Origin: an uncultured Negativibacillus sp.
GTDB taxonomy: Bacteria > Bacillota > Clostridia > Oscillospirales > Ruminococcaceae
Direction of reading: 5' to 3'
Assembly: GCF_944388365.1 (NCBI RefSeq)
Contig: NZ_CALXIN010000020.1
Span: 1 to 33,079 of the forward strand
Length of the DNA: 33,079 nucleotides
In this document: positions 1-8,818 of the stretch, piece by piece
Position numbering within the stretch: the first letter of the stretch is position 1
How the letters are laid out: the number at the start of each line of letters is the position of its first letter
Translations under genes and position numbers: made by a program
The notes under the pieces: model-generated
The model's input: the letters and a program-made list of their open reading frames with translations, nothing else
Told to the model about the DNA's origin: nothing
Databases searched by the model: none

Positions 1-665
<665 letters not shown>

Positions 666-699
666 TTAAAAACAATCAATCAAAACGATGTGAATGGAA

Positions 700-1032
<333 letters not shown>

Positions 1033-1053
1033 TCAAACGAAACTTTTTAAGTT

Positions 1054-1080
1054 TTGGCACTCGGTATCTTTAAGTGCTAA
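1054..1080 (-). promoter_or_regulatory. CIRCE operator for HrcA upstream of groES
   Basis: Two 9-base arms, TTGGCACTC (1054-1062) and AAGTGCTAA (1072-1080), flank a 9-base spacer. This is the exact architecture of CIRCE (TTAGCACTC-N9-GAGTGCTAA), with one change in each arm. It sits directly after the -10 box of the groESL promoter, where bound HrcA would block transcription and heat would relieve it. hrcA itself is not in this window. Confidence 0.93.
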
Positions 1081-1084
1081 ATGT

Positions 1085-1112
1085 ATTGTACCTCATTTCC
1101 AGAAAAAATCAA
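1085..1112 (-). promoter_or_regulatory. Sigma-A promoter of groESL
   Basis: On the minus strand, TTGATT (1107-1112) and TACAAT (1085-1090) are separated by 16 bases, close to consensus for the housekeeping sigma factor. Transcription would begin inside or just before the CIRCE element, as expected for HrcA-controlled operons. Confidence 0.8.
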
Positions 1113-1362
1113 GGGATTCCAAAAGAAATTCATAAACAAACGATAAAATTAACATTTTGTTCAAATTATGGATAGAATGCTGCCGTCAATCACCAAAAAT
1201 CCGTCGAAGACGTTTACAAAAAATTATAAGACCAGCGTAGGAAAGAGGGTGAATTTTGCGCCGATTTGTGGTAGGATACAACTATCAGAATATTTCTCTC
1301 AGGTGTGAAATAGAACCGAGAGGAAAAGGAAATTGCTTTACAAATAAAAGGAAGGAAACAGA

Positions 1363-2109
1363 ATGGTAAAAGATAGATGGACACCCAAACAAACACTGTT
1401 TGTGCTTTTGGGAATATTGTTCTTTCTGATGGGACTGGCAGGTGCTGTTCTTGGCGTCTTTAATGTCGGTTCCGGTTTGCTGTGTGGATTTGGATTGTTT
1501 TTATCGGCGATTGTTGTTGTCGAAAGAAAATGGGGACGGAGGGAAAGAGTGCTGACAGTTTTTGCGATATTGATGGCAGCGGTGCTTGTTGTGCACGCTG
1601 TTGTATGGAACTATTTTGCCTATGGACGCAAGCCGCAGACCAGCGGCGAAGCCACGGTCATTGTGCTGGGATGCAAGGTCAACGGCGACCAGCCTTCTCT
1701 GATGCTGCAGCGCCGTCTGCTGGCGGCCAGGGACTATCTGCTGCAGAATCCACAGGCGAACTGCGTAGTGTCCGGTGGAATGGGCGACAACGAAACCAGC
1801 ACCGAAGCCAGTGTGATGAAACAGTTTTTGATTGACAACGGCATCGAGGAATCGCGCATCTATGAGGAGGACCGCTCCACCAACACCGATACCAACATCC
1901 AAAATTCGCTTGCACTGATAAAGCAGGAGGACTTAAGTGAAAATCTGATTGTCTGCACCGATGGATTTCATCAGCTGCGGGCGTGGCTGTACGTCCGCCG
2001 GTATGGAGCAGACGCCCTCGCGATTTCGGGACGGACGCCGGTGCTGGTCATTCCCTCGTATGCTGTGCGGGAATTGTGCGGCATCCTGAAGATGTTTTTG
2101 ATCGGATAG
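1363..2109 (+). CDS. YdcF/SanA-like DUF218 membrane protein
   Basis: The protein has 248 residues. Two or three hydrophobic segments occupy the first ~85 residues (around 10-33, 37-53 and 62-83), followed by a DUF218 domain. The domain is marked by VIVLGCKVNGDQPS, a central VVSGGMG with TEASVMKQFLI, the RIYEEDRSTNTDTNIQNS motif and a C-terminal VCTDGFHQLRAW. The same arrangement occurs in the YdcF/ElyC/SanA family, which is linked to envelope maintenance and peptidoglycan or undecaprenyl carrier metabolism; the biochemical reaction is not settled. The ATG follows a purine-rich AAGGAAGGAAAC site. It stands alone between the divergent groESL operon and thyX. I found no convincing promoter in 1113-1362, apart from weak -10-like matches near 1272-1282. 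Confidence 0.85.
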   Translation: MVKDRWTPKQTLFVLLGILFFLMGLAGAVLGVFNVGSGLLCGFGLFLSAIVVVERKWGRRERVLTVFAILMAAVLVVHAVVWNYFAYGRKPQTSGEATVIVLGCKVNGDQPSLMLQRRLLAARDYLLQNPQANCVVSGGMGDNETSTEASVMKQFLIDNGIEESRIYEEDRSTNTDTNIQNSLALIKQEDLSENLIVCTDGFHQLRAWLYVRRYGADALAISGRTPVLVIPSYAVRELCGILKMFLIG

Positions 2110-2178
2110 CGGGAGATTTTGGAGGAATCTGCACAAAAGTATGGGGACAACGGTAGAAGATTTTGAGACGCTAGCCTC

Positions 2179-2207
2179 TGTTCAATCGGGCTGTGATTTG
2201 CTATAAT
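2179..2207 (+). promoter_or_regulatory. Extended -10 promoter upstream of thyX
   Basis: A perfect TATAAT (2202-2207) is preceded by TGC (2199-2201), making an extended -10 element. At 17 bases upstream lies TGTTCA (2179-2184), a weak -35 that extended -10 promoters can tolerate. It is the likely main promoter of the thyX-to-10333 gene train. Confidence 0.7.
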
Positions 2208-2284
2208 GAGGGGTAAAGGATGGAAGGAGGTAGATTCTGCCCTTCCTGCTTGTGATTTTATGAAAAAGATGGAGGTGTGTCAGG

Positions 2285-3058
2285 ATGGCAAAGGTTACTT
2301 TGATAGCCCATACACCCGACCCCGAAAAACTTGTTGCTGCCTCGGCAAAGCTCTGTTACAGTCCGGCAACCATTGAGGATCTGATGGACGGATTGGACGA
2401 GGAAAAAACAACCGGCTTTTTGCAGATGCTCAGCGACTTTGGCCACCAAAGCCCGATCGAACACATCAGCTTTACCTTTGGCATTGAGGAGGTCTCCCGC
2501 ACACTGCTTGCGCAGATCACCCGCCACCGTATTGCATCCTTTTCGGTGCAGAGCCAGCGGTATGTCAAGGAAAAGCAGTTTTCTTTTGTGACACCACCGC
2601 AGATTGCCGCCGATCCACAGGCCAGCGAGCTGTATCAGCAGGCGATGCGTTCGGCGCACGAGCAGTATCTGCAGCTGACTGACATTCTGCAGAAGAAAAA
2701 CTTTGAACAGCTGATCGCAGAGGGCGTCGACGAAAAGCGCGCCCGCAGCATGGCGGAAAAACGTGCGATTGAGGATGCGCGCTTTGTGCTGCCAAACGCC
2801 TGCGATACCAAGATGATTCTGACTATGAACGCACGCAGCCTGCTTAACTTTTTCCAGCTGCGCTGCTGCAACCGTGCACAGTGGGAGATCCGCGACGTCG
2901 CCACCCAGATGCTGCATCTGGTGCAGCCGATTGCGCCGACCATCTTTGCCAAAGCGGGTCCGGGCTGTCTGCGCGGACCATGTCCGGAAGGAAAGATGAC
3001 CTGCGGAAAGATGGAACAGGTGCGGGCTGAATTTTTGAAGAAAAACAGCCGATGCTAA
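2285..3058 (+). CDS. thyX: Flavin-dependent thymidylate synthase ThyX
   Basis: ThyX makes dTMP from dUMP using methylene-tetrahydrofolate, FAD and NADPH, leaving tetrahydrofolate instead of dihydrofolate. The 257-residue protein has the diagnostic RHRX7S motif: R80-H-R, then S90-Q-R92. Upstream is H60 in SPIEHISFTF, and downstream is the FVLPNACDTKMILTMNARSLLNFF block that packs around FAD and dUMP. A GGAGGTGTG ribosome site precedes the ATG. It is followed 34 bases later by thymidylate kinase, so the first two genes form a dTMP-to-dTDP pair. A folate gene (5-formyl-THF cyclo-ligase) occurs further down the same strand. No thyA is visible. All catalytic positions I can check are present. Confidence 0.96.
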   Translation: MAKVTLIAHTPDPEKLVAASAKLCYSPATIEDLMDGLDEEKTTGFLQMLSDFGHQSPIEHISFTFGIEEVSRTLLAQITRHRIASFSVQSQRYVKEKQFSFVTPPQIAADPQASELYQQAMRSAHEQYLQLTDILQKKNFEQLIAEGVDEKRARSMAEKRAIEDARFVLPNACDTKMILTMNARSLLNFFQLRCCNRAQWEIRDVATQMLHLVQPIAPTIFAKAGPGCLRGPCPEGKMTCGKMEQVRAEFLKKNSRC

Positions 3059-3092
3059 AGAGAGAATACCATCAGGAGAGGACGGACCCTGT

Positions 3093-3758
3093 ATGAAGGG
3101 GAAACTGATTATTATCGAAGGTCTGGACGGCAGCGGAAAGAGCACGCAGATAGAACTGCTGCGTCAGCGCGCCAAGCAGACCGGCAAACAGGTGCGTCAG
3201 ATCAAGTTCCCAAACTATGAGGAAGATTCCTCGGCGCTGGTCAGAGCCTATCTCAGCGGCGAGCTGGGAACGCTCGATCAGGTCGGAGCCTATGCGGCCT
3301 CGGTGCTGTACAGCGTCGACCGCTATGGTACCTGGTGCCGCCACATGCGCGACGACTATGCGCAGGGATGTGTCTTTTTGCTGGATCGCTACACCACAGC
3401 CAATATGTATCATCAGGCGACCAAGCTTCCAAAGGACCAGTGGGATGCGTATCTGGGCTGGCTGGAGGATCTGGAGTACGACAAAATGGGACTGCCAAGA
3501 CCGGATCTGGTTTTGTATCTGGATATGCAGCCGCAGACCTCCCGCAAACTGCTGGAAAAACGCTACCACGGCGATGAGAGCAAAAAAGACCTGCACGAGG
3601 CAAACTTCCAGTATCTTCTTTCCTGCCGCGAGGCAGCACTCTATGCAGCAAAGCGCTGCGGATGGAAGGTGCTGTCCTGCTGTGATGGAGAGCAGCCGCT
3701 GCCTATCGAGCAGATTGCGGAGATGATTTGGGAGCAGGCAGCGCCCTATCTAAAGTAA
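3093..3758 (+). CDS. tmk: Thymidylate kinase
   Basis: This enzyme phosphorylates dTMP to dTDP in the cytoplasm. The 221-residue protein opens with a P-loop, GLDGSGKS (residues 10-17). It carries DRY at 98-100 within LLDRYTTANMYHQ, and a C-terminal lid region rich in Lys and Arg (around 150-165). The DRYTTANMYHQ form differs from the enterobacterial DR(Y/F)xDSSxAYQ, but as far as I recall occurs in clostridial members of the family. The ATG has an upstream AGGAGAGGA site. Together with thyX it supplies dTTP. The length and key residues look intact. Confidence 0.9.
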   Translation: MKGKLIIIEGLDGSGKSTQIELLRQRAKQTGKQVRQIKFPNYEEDSSALVRAYLSGELGTLDQVGAYAASVLYSVDRYGTWCRHMRDDYAQGCVFLLDRYTTANMYHQATKLPKDQWDAYLGWLEDLEYDKMGLPRPDLVLYLDMQPQTSRKLLEKRYHGDESKKDLHEANFQYLLSCREAALYAAKRCGWKVLSCCDGEQPLPIEQIAEMIWEQAAPYLK

Positions 3759-3825
3759 ATAAAGAAAGGAAAAAGATGCCGATATCACTCGGCGACCTTT
3801 CCGAACAGTTGTGAAGGAAATCTAT

Positions 3826-4314
3826 ATGTACACTATTACACCGATGACCCGACCTCTGGCACAGCAGATCTCCCACTGGAAGTATGAAGGGGAGTATGCG
3901 CTGTACAGCTTTACGCCGGATGAGGAGACAATGGCGGAGCTGATGGATGGCAGCTATTTTGCCTGCCAGCAGGACGGGGCGTTGATTGGCTATTTTTGCT
4001 TTGGTGCATCCGCAAGAATTCCGCTTCAGCCGCACGAAGCGACTGTCTATGAACCCGACCTGCTGGATTTTGGTCTGGGGATGGACCCTGCACTGTGTGG
4101 ACAGGGCAGAGGAAGCAGCTTCATGCAGGCAGGACTTGCATTTGCACAGGAAAAGTTTCAGACATCAAATTTTCGTCTGGCAGTAGCGGCGTTTAACCAG
4201 CGGGCAATCCATCTGTATCAGAAGATGGGCTTTGTTCGACGCTGTCAGGTTCATCACCGCTTTTCGGGACAGATGTTTGAAATCATGACAAAGCAGCCAA
4301 AAGACGCAGATTAA
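3826..4314 (+). CDS. GNAT family N-acetyltransferase
   Basis: This 162-residue protein has the GNAT fold signature: the acetyl-CoA pyrophosphate loop in GQGRGSSFM, followed by LAVAAFNQRAIHLYQKMGFV near the C-terminus, which is the classical motif B region. The substrate is unknown. I chose the ATG at 3826 because GAAGGA lies 7 bases upstream; an in-frame GTG at 3811 would add five residues but has no ribosome site. It lies 67 bases after tmk, in the same direction. A short hairpin (GCCGA/TCGGC) sits in that gap without a T-run, so it is unlikely to stop transcription. It is the first of three consecutive genes for GNAT-fold proteins. Confidence 0.85.
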   Translation: MYTITPMTRPLAQQISHWKYEGEYALYSFTPDEETMAELMDGSYFACQQDGALIGYFCFGASARIPLQPHEATVYEPDLLDFGLGMDPALCGQGRGSSFMQAGLAFAQEKFQTSNFRLAVAAFNQRAIHLYQKMGFVRRCQVHHRFSGQMFEIMTKQPKDAD

Positions 4315-4331
4315 AAGAAAGGATCGTTTGC

Positions 4332-5225
4332 TTGGATTTTCACAGAATTACCTTACAGGACAAAGAATGGATGGAAGAACTGCTGGGATACTCCGATTAC
4401 AACAGCTGTGAATACAGCTTTACCGACCTCTTCAACTGGGGACATGTTCACCAGACAGAGGTCGCCAGAATGAATGATTATGGTGTCATTCGCAGCGGTT
4501 TTAAGGAGTTTTCCTACCTTTATCCGTTTGGACGTGGAGATGTGCGTCCGGTCATCGAGGAGATGGCGGCAGATGCACGGAAAAACAATGTCAATTTTAC
4601 TGTTTCGCTGATTCTGGAACCGATGAAACAAGAGCTCCAAACAATATTCCCTGGTCGTTTTACCTTCACCGAGGAACGCGACTATTTTGACTATATCTAT
4701 GAGCGGGAATCGCTGGTGGAGTTAAAAGGCAAAAAGCTGCATGCAAAGAAAAATCATCTGAATGCCTTTAAAACATCTAATCCCGATTGGAGTTTTGAAC
4801 CGATTACCCGAGAGAATATTGACGAATGCTGGCAGATGAATCAGCTGTGGAACGAGCAAAATGAATTGTCGCTGGGCAGCGGACTGCTGAAGGAGCAGGC
4901 GGCACTGCGCTCGGCGTTCGACCACTTTTTTGAGGAGGAGTTGGTGGGTGGACTGATCCGCACCAATGGCCGCATTGTAGCCTATTCGATCGGCCATCCG
5001 CTCAACAGTGACACCTTTGTCGTCCATTTTGAAAAGGCATTTGCCGATGTTCGCGGCGCCTATCAGATGATTAACCAGCAGTTTGCGCTGCACTGCTGTG
5101 AAGGTTACCGCTATATTAACCGAGAGGATGACACCGGATTGGAGGGACTGCGCAAGGCAAAACTGTCCTATCTGCCGCAGATCCTGCTCAAAAAATATGA
5201 TGCAAAACTTGTAGAGACGTTATAA
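4332..5225 (+). CDS. DUF2156 protein (soluble phosphatidylglycerol lysyltransferase-like domain)
   Basis: The protein has 297 residues with no membrane segment and matches the DUF2156 family. This is the duplicated GNAT-like fold that also forms the C-terminal aminoacyl-tRNA-dependent transferase domain of MprF. Family-type stretches include CEYSFTDLFNW near residue 27, LKGKKLHAKKNHLNAF around 133-148, and the C-terminal INREDDTGLEGLRKAKLSYLPQ. MprF uses a membrane flippase domain that is absent here, so the substrate of this stand-alone form cannot be read from sequence. The start is a TTG (4332-4334) with GAAAGGA 8 bases upstream; no better-placed ATG exists nearby. It lies 17 bases downstream of the first GNAT gene and 19 bases upstream of the next. 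Confidence 0.83.
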   Translation: MDFHRITLQDKEWMEELLGYSDYNSCEYSFTDLFNWGHVHQTEVARMNDYGVIRSGFKEFSYLYPFGRGDVRPVIEEMAADARKNNVNFTVSLILEPMKQELQTIFPGRFTFTEERDYFDYIYERESLVELKGKKLHAKKNHLNAFKTSNPDWSFEPITRENIDECWQMNQLWNEQNELSLGSGLLKEQAALRSAFDHFFEEELVGGLIRTNGRIVAYSIGHPLNSDTFVVHFEKAFADVRGAYQMINQQFALHCCEGYRYINREDDTGLEGLRKAKLSYLPQILLKKYDAKLVETL

Positions 5226-5244
5226 AAAACAGAGGGAGCAACCG

Positions 5245-6129
5245 ATGGAACAGATCAGATTTGTGACAGCAGGGGACAACAGTGCAATCGAACAGATGAA
5301 AAAAATCTGGCGGGAATGCTTTGATGCGGACGACGCCTATTTGCAGCTGTATTTTTCCACCCGCTATCGTGCCGACCAGACGCTGGCCTTTTATGATGAC
5401 GACCAGCTGCTTGGGATGCTCACATTGCTGCCCTGCACCTATCGGGGACAGTGGCAGGGCAGAGAGCGGCTGTATCGTGCGTATTATCTGTTTGCTGTGG
5501 GAACGCTGCCTGCGGCTCAGGGCCGACAGATCGCCACAAAGCTGCTGACTGCTGCCGATGAGTGGATGCAGCAGCAGGGAGTAGAGATGGCGCTGCTGGC
5601 GCCAGCCGAACAAAGTCTGTACCACTTTTATCAGAAGCGAGGCTATGAACCCTGGTTTACCCGCTGGCAGCAGACCTTTCCGCCAAAGCAAACCGCCGAC
5701 GCAGCACAGGGATTTGTGCTGACGCCGCTGTCCGATGAGGAATACTGGCAGCATCACTGCCGGTTGATTGGGCAGGACAGCATCCTGTGGCCGCAGAATG
5801 CCATGGCGTTTGCTGCAGGAGAAAGCCGGTTGTATCACGGCGGCATCTATGCACTGACACGTCAGGGCAAGCAGTGCGGTATCTGCTATCTCTACCGCTA
5901 TCAGCCAAACGAAGTGATCGCCAAGGAGCTGCTGCCTGAACCAGGAGAGGACGTCTGGACACTGACCGAGGCGCTGCGCGGAATGTTTTCACAGGCACAG
6001 GTACAGGTGCGCCTGACGGCACAAGCCCAGAAGGAAGCAGAATGGGCGGGAATGGCCAGATTCTATCTGCCGCCGTCGCAGCAGCCGCAGCGTACCGGAC
6101 AGGCTTATCTGCCGTTTATTCTGGATTAA
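5245..6129 (+). CDS. GNAT family N-acetyltransferase, two-domain length
   Basis: The protein has 294 residues. The N-terminal half is a GNAT domain: the strand YLFAVGTLPAAQGRQIATKLL has the acetyl-CoA loop QGRQIA, and LAPAEQSLYHFYQKRGYEPWF is the motif B helix (around 112-135). The second half (about 140-294) is less recognisable and may be a second degenerate GNAT-like or sterol-carrier-like domain, as in longer family members. The ATG follows AGAGGGAG. Its codon use resembles its neighbours. Substrate unknown. It closes a run of three GNAT-fold genes between tmk and the DJ-1 gene. Confidence 0.8.
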   Translation: MEQIRFVTAGDNSAIEQMKKIWRECFDADDAYLQLYFSTRYRADQTLAFYDDDQLLGMLTLLPCTYRGQWQGRERLYRAYYLFAVGTLPAAQGRQIATKLLTAADEWMQQQGVEMALLAPAEQSLYHFYQKRGYEPWFTRWQQTFPPKQTADAAQGFVLTPLSDEEYWQHHCRLIGQDSILWPQNAMAFAAGESRLYHGGIYALTRQGKQCGICYLYRYQPNEVIAKELLPEPGEDVWTLTEALRGMFSQAQVQVRLTAQAQKEAEWAGMARFYLPPSQQPQRTGQAYLPFILD

Positions 6130-6226
6130 CAAAAAGAAAGTTTGGTCAAGGTCAGCGCGGTGTCCAGTGCTGTCTTTGACAGAAAGCAGAGAAACCCAAG
6201 GAATTATAGAAAAGGAGCTGAATGGT

Positions 6227-6784
6227 ATGGTAACTGTATTTCTTGCAGAAGGATTTGAAGAGATGGAAGCACTGGCTCCGATTGACCTGCTCAGACGCGC
6301 AGGCATTCCAGTACAGACCGCAGCAGTCGGCACCGATACAGGGGTGCATGGTGGCCGCATTGTGACCGGTTCGCACGGAGTTTCCTTTTTGTGCGATACC
6401 ACTGCTGCTCAGATTGAGCCGGAAACGATGGAGATGATCGTGCTGCCAGGCGGCAAAAAGGGCACCGAGAATCTGGATCGCTCTCCGATTGTTGACCGCT
6501 TGCTTGCCTATGCTGACCAGCATGGAATCTGGGTGGGCGCCATCTGCGCAGCACCGTCCATTCTGGGCAAACGCGGTTTGTTGGATGGTCGTCAGGCGAC
6601 CTCCTACCCTGGTTTTGAGCCGGCAGGCGCCGTTTATACCGGTGCTCCGGTGGTTATCGACGGTAAATATGTGACCGCCCGCGGCGCAGGAGTCTGCCTG
6701 GAATTTGCGCTGCAGCTGATCACCTGCCTGAAAGGACAGGAGGCGGCCCAGGCTGTAAAGGATGAAATCCAATGCCAAAAGTAG
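6227..6784 (+). CDS. DJ-1/PfpI family protein
   Basis: This is a 185-residue single-domain DJ-1 superfamily protein. The N-terminus VTVFLAEGFEEMEALAPIDLLRRAG carries the conserved Glu of EGFEEME, and the nucleophile-elbow cysteine lies in VGAICAAPSILG (around residue 106). The length and EGFEE/AICAAP pattern fit the YajL/DJ-1 branch (stress protection, thiazole-type annotations) rather than PfpI proteases; the activity is not proven by sequence. I chose the ATG at 6227 because AAAGGAG lies 9 bases before it; an upstream in-frame ATG at 6167 has no such site. The stop overlaps the start of the cyclo-ligase gene by 13 bases, indicating coupled translation. Confidence 0.88.
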   Translation: MVTVFLAEGFEEMEALAPIDLLRRAGIPVQTAAVGTDTGVHGGRIVTGSHGVSFLCDTTAAQIEPETMEMIVLPGGKKGTENLDRSPIVDRLLAYADQHGIWVGAICAAPSILGKRGLLDGRQATSYPGFEPAGAVYTGAPVVIDGKYVTARGAGVCLEFALQLITCLKGQEAAQAVKDEIQCQK

Positions 6785-7422
6785 ATTTGAGGTTATATAA
6801 AAAGGAGATCCGCCAGCAGATGCGCAAGATCCGCCGCGAGATGCCAAAAGAGGTGGCAGAGCGCAAGGATCAGGCCATCTATGAGCGGCTGATCTCGATG
6901 GAGCAGTACCGCGCGGCGAAAACGGTGGTGGCCTATGTTTCCAAGGAGCTGGAAGTGGACACCCTGCGCCTGCTCAAAAAGGCGTGGGAGGATGGAAAAC
7001 AGGTAGCGGTGCCTCGCTGCGTGGAAAACACCCGCCTGATGAATATGCATCTGATTACCGGAATGGAGGACCTGCAGGAGGGAGCCTATGGCATTCTGGA
7101 ACCGCGGGAGGATCTGCCGATCTTGCAAAAGACAAAGAACGCAATCTGTATCGTTCCGGCATTCTGCAATGATTTTCGTGGCTACCGCGTGGGGTATGGG
7201 GGCGGTTACTATGACCGTTACCTGTCAGGATTTGAGGGGGTAAAAATCGGCATCAATTATAGCGACTGTGTGCGCCCAAGATTGATTGGGGGACGCTATG
7301 ATGTGCCTATCGACGTGCTGGTGACCGATCGGTATATCCGCAGATGCCGGCCGTCGGTACATCGCTTCAAACATAAAAAAATCCTGAGCAGAGGACGAAA
7401 GGAGACACAACATGAGGAATGA
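6772..7422 (+). CDS. fau: 5-formyltetrahydrofolate cyclo-ligase
   Basis: This cytoplasmic enzyme uses ATP to convert 5-formyl-THF to 5,10-methenyl-THF, returning a storage folate to the one-carbon pool. The 216-residue protein has the N-terminal basic helix typical of the family (RQQMRKIRREM), and PRCVENTRLMNMHLI, followed by GAYGILEP. The signature GYRVGYGGGYYDRYL (around 146-160) binds ATP and folate. It overlaps the DJ-1 gene upstream by 13 bases and mltG downstream by 11 bases, so these genes are almost certainly co-transcribed. The same transcript carries thyX, which consumes methylene-THF. The C-terminal ~20 residues after RRCRPSVHRF are basic and poorly conserved. Confidence 0.93.
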   Translation: MPKVDLRLYKKEIRQQMRKIRREMPKEVAERKDQAIYERLISMEQYRAAKTVVAYVSKELEVDTLRLLKKAWEDGKQVAVPRCVENTRLMNMHLITGMEDLQEGAYGILEPREDLPILQKTKNAICIVPAFCNDFRGYRVGYGGGYYDRYLSGFEGVKIGINYSDCVRPRLIGGRYDVPIDVLVTDRYIRRCRPSVHRFKHKKILSRGRKETQHEE

Positions 7423-8755
7423 GAAGGACAGGGAGGAACTGAGCCGCTATTTTGGCAGCCATCCCAAGTCAAACAGCTCCAAAAAAGGCGGTGACGACTT
7501 TTTTGGCGATCAGACCATGCAATTTTTTGATAATACGCAGGACGAGGACGACGAGGATATGAAGGTCGTTTCGGATGGGTTTGATGACTTTGCAGGCTAT
7601 GACGAATCGGACGCCAATCGACGCCCTAAAAAACGCCGCGGTCAGTCCAAGCTCAGCCGTTTTGCACAAAGCTTTGTTTTGATCTGCGTGTTTGTGGGTA
7701 TTGCAATCTTCCTGGCCTATTTTGCGCTGACCAGTGCCAGCGATCTGCTGGGTCTGGGTCAGACCGATCAACAGATTGAAGTCACATTGACCGAAGAACA
7801 GGCTGCATCGCTGAGCAAAACAGCGGATGTCCTGAAGGATAACGGCGTTATCACCCACAAATTTGTCTTTGAACTGTATGCAAAGCTCAAGGACAAGGAG
7901 GGCACCTTCCTTGCAAAAACCTTTGTCCTCAACAATAAGTGGGGATATGACCAGATCATGAGCCACCTGTCCGATGACAGCGAAGAGTCGGATATTGTCA
8001 CCATCACCTTTACCGAAGGTATGACTGAACGTCAGATCGGAGAACTGCTGGAAGAAAATAATGTCTGCACCGCGCAGGAATTTTATGATGCGCTGGAAAA
8101 CGGCGACTACGACAGCTATGACTTTGCCGGACTGGTACCGGATGACGAGCTGCGTTTCCGCAAGTATGAGGGCTATATCTTCCCTGATACCTATGAGTTC
8201 TACACCAACATGAATCCGGAGGAGGTTGTCTACAAGTTCTTCCAGAACTTTGATAACCGTGTGGACAGCGAGGTAATGCAGCAGATCCGCAACCTGCCAA
8301 ATGGATTGGGCGAGCTGGACAATCTGATCACCCTTGCCTCGATCATCCAGAAGGAAGCAACCGACCTGGAGAACATGAAGATGGTTTCGTCGGTATTCCA
8401 CAACCGTCTGAACAACAGCGCAAACTATCCGTATCTGCAGTCGGATGCAACCACCAACTATATCCGCGATGATATCCGCAGCTTTATGACCGAGGATAAT
8501 CAGGAAATGTACGACGCGTACGATACTACCAAGGTGGTAGGTCTGCCGGTAGGTCCAATCTGTAACCCTGGTATGGATGCAATCGAAGCTGCCATCAATC
8601 CGGCAGATACCGATTACTACTACTTTGTTTCGGATGATGCTGGCAACTATTATTTTGCAACCACACTGCAAGAGCATGAGGCGAACATTCAGAAGGCTGA
8701 GCAGGTCAATGCACAGCTGGAAAAAGAAGCTGCAGTGGAGGAAACCGGAGAATAA
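7412..8755 (+). CDS. mltG: Endolytic murein transglycosylase MltG
   Basis: MltG cuts nascent glycan strands at the outer face of the membrane and is thought to set glycan length. The 447-residue protein has an unusually acidic cytoplasmic tail (about 1-75, including DEDDEDM), a basic stop RRPKKRRGQSK (70-80) and one membrane segment at about 86-108. The YceG/MltG domain follows, with the catalytic glutamate at about residue 315 in ASIIQKEA and VFHNRLN shortly after. The domain ends with YYYFVSDDAGNYYFATTLQEHE. AAAGGAGA precedes the ATG, which overlaps the cyclo-ligase stop. In B. subtilis the homologue YrrL also sits beside the U32 genes yrrN/yrrO, the same order as here. Confidence 0.94.
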   Translation: MRNEKDREELSRYFGSHPKSNSSKKGGDDFFGDQTMQFFDNTQDEDDEDMKVVSDGFDDFAGYDESDANRRPKKRRGQSKLSRFAQSFVLICVFVGIAIFLAYFALTSASDLLGLGQTDQQIEVTLTEEQAASLSKTADVLKDNGVITHKFVFELYAKLKDKEGTFLAKTFVLNNKWGYDQIMSHLSDDSEESDIVTITFTEGMTERQIGELLEENNVCTAQEFYDALENGDYDSYDFAGLVPDDELRFRKYEGYIFPDTYEFYTNMNPEEVVYKFFQNFDNRVDSEVMQQIRNLPNGLGELDNLITLASIIQKEATDLENMKMVSSVFHNRLNNSANYPYLQSDATTNYIRDDIRSFMTEDNQEMYDAYDTTKVVGLPVGPICNPGMDAIEAAINPADTDYYYFVSDDAGNYYFATTLQEHEANIQKAEQVNAQLEKEAAVEETGE

Positions 8756-8761
8756 ACAACT

Positions 8762-8793
8762 ACAACCTCAGACCACGGACGGTCTGAGGTTGT
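8762..8793 (+). terminator. Perfect 13-bp hairpin between mltG and the U32 gene (attenuator-like)
   Basis: The arms 8762-8774 and 8781-8793 (ACAACCTCAGACC and its exact complement) enclose a 6-base loop. The stem is as strong as an intrinsic terminator, but only a poor T-run follows (TGTCTTG). It may terminate partially, protect mRNA ends or be a processing site. The U32 gene starts 26 bases downstream of the stem. Confidence 0.6.
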
Positions 8794-8818
8794 CTTGAGT
8801 CAATGACGGAGGAACAAC

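Noticed and set aside
6176-6204. Internal promoter before the DJ-1 gene (perfect TTGACA)
   Set aside because: The box at 17-base spacing is AGGAAT, a poor -10; TATAGA is too far away (23 bases).
7469-8677. 402-residue open frame opposite mltG
   Set aside because: Antisense to an undoubted MltG gene; composition (Ile/Val/His-rich) is that of a shadow frame.
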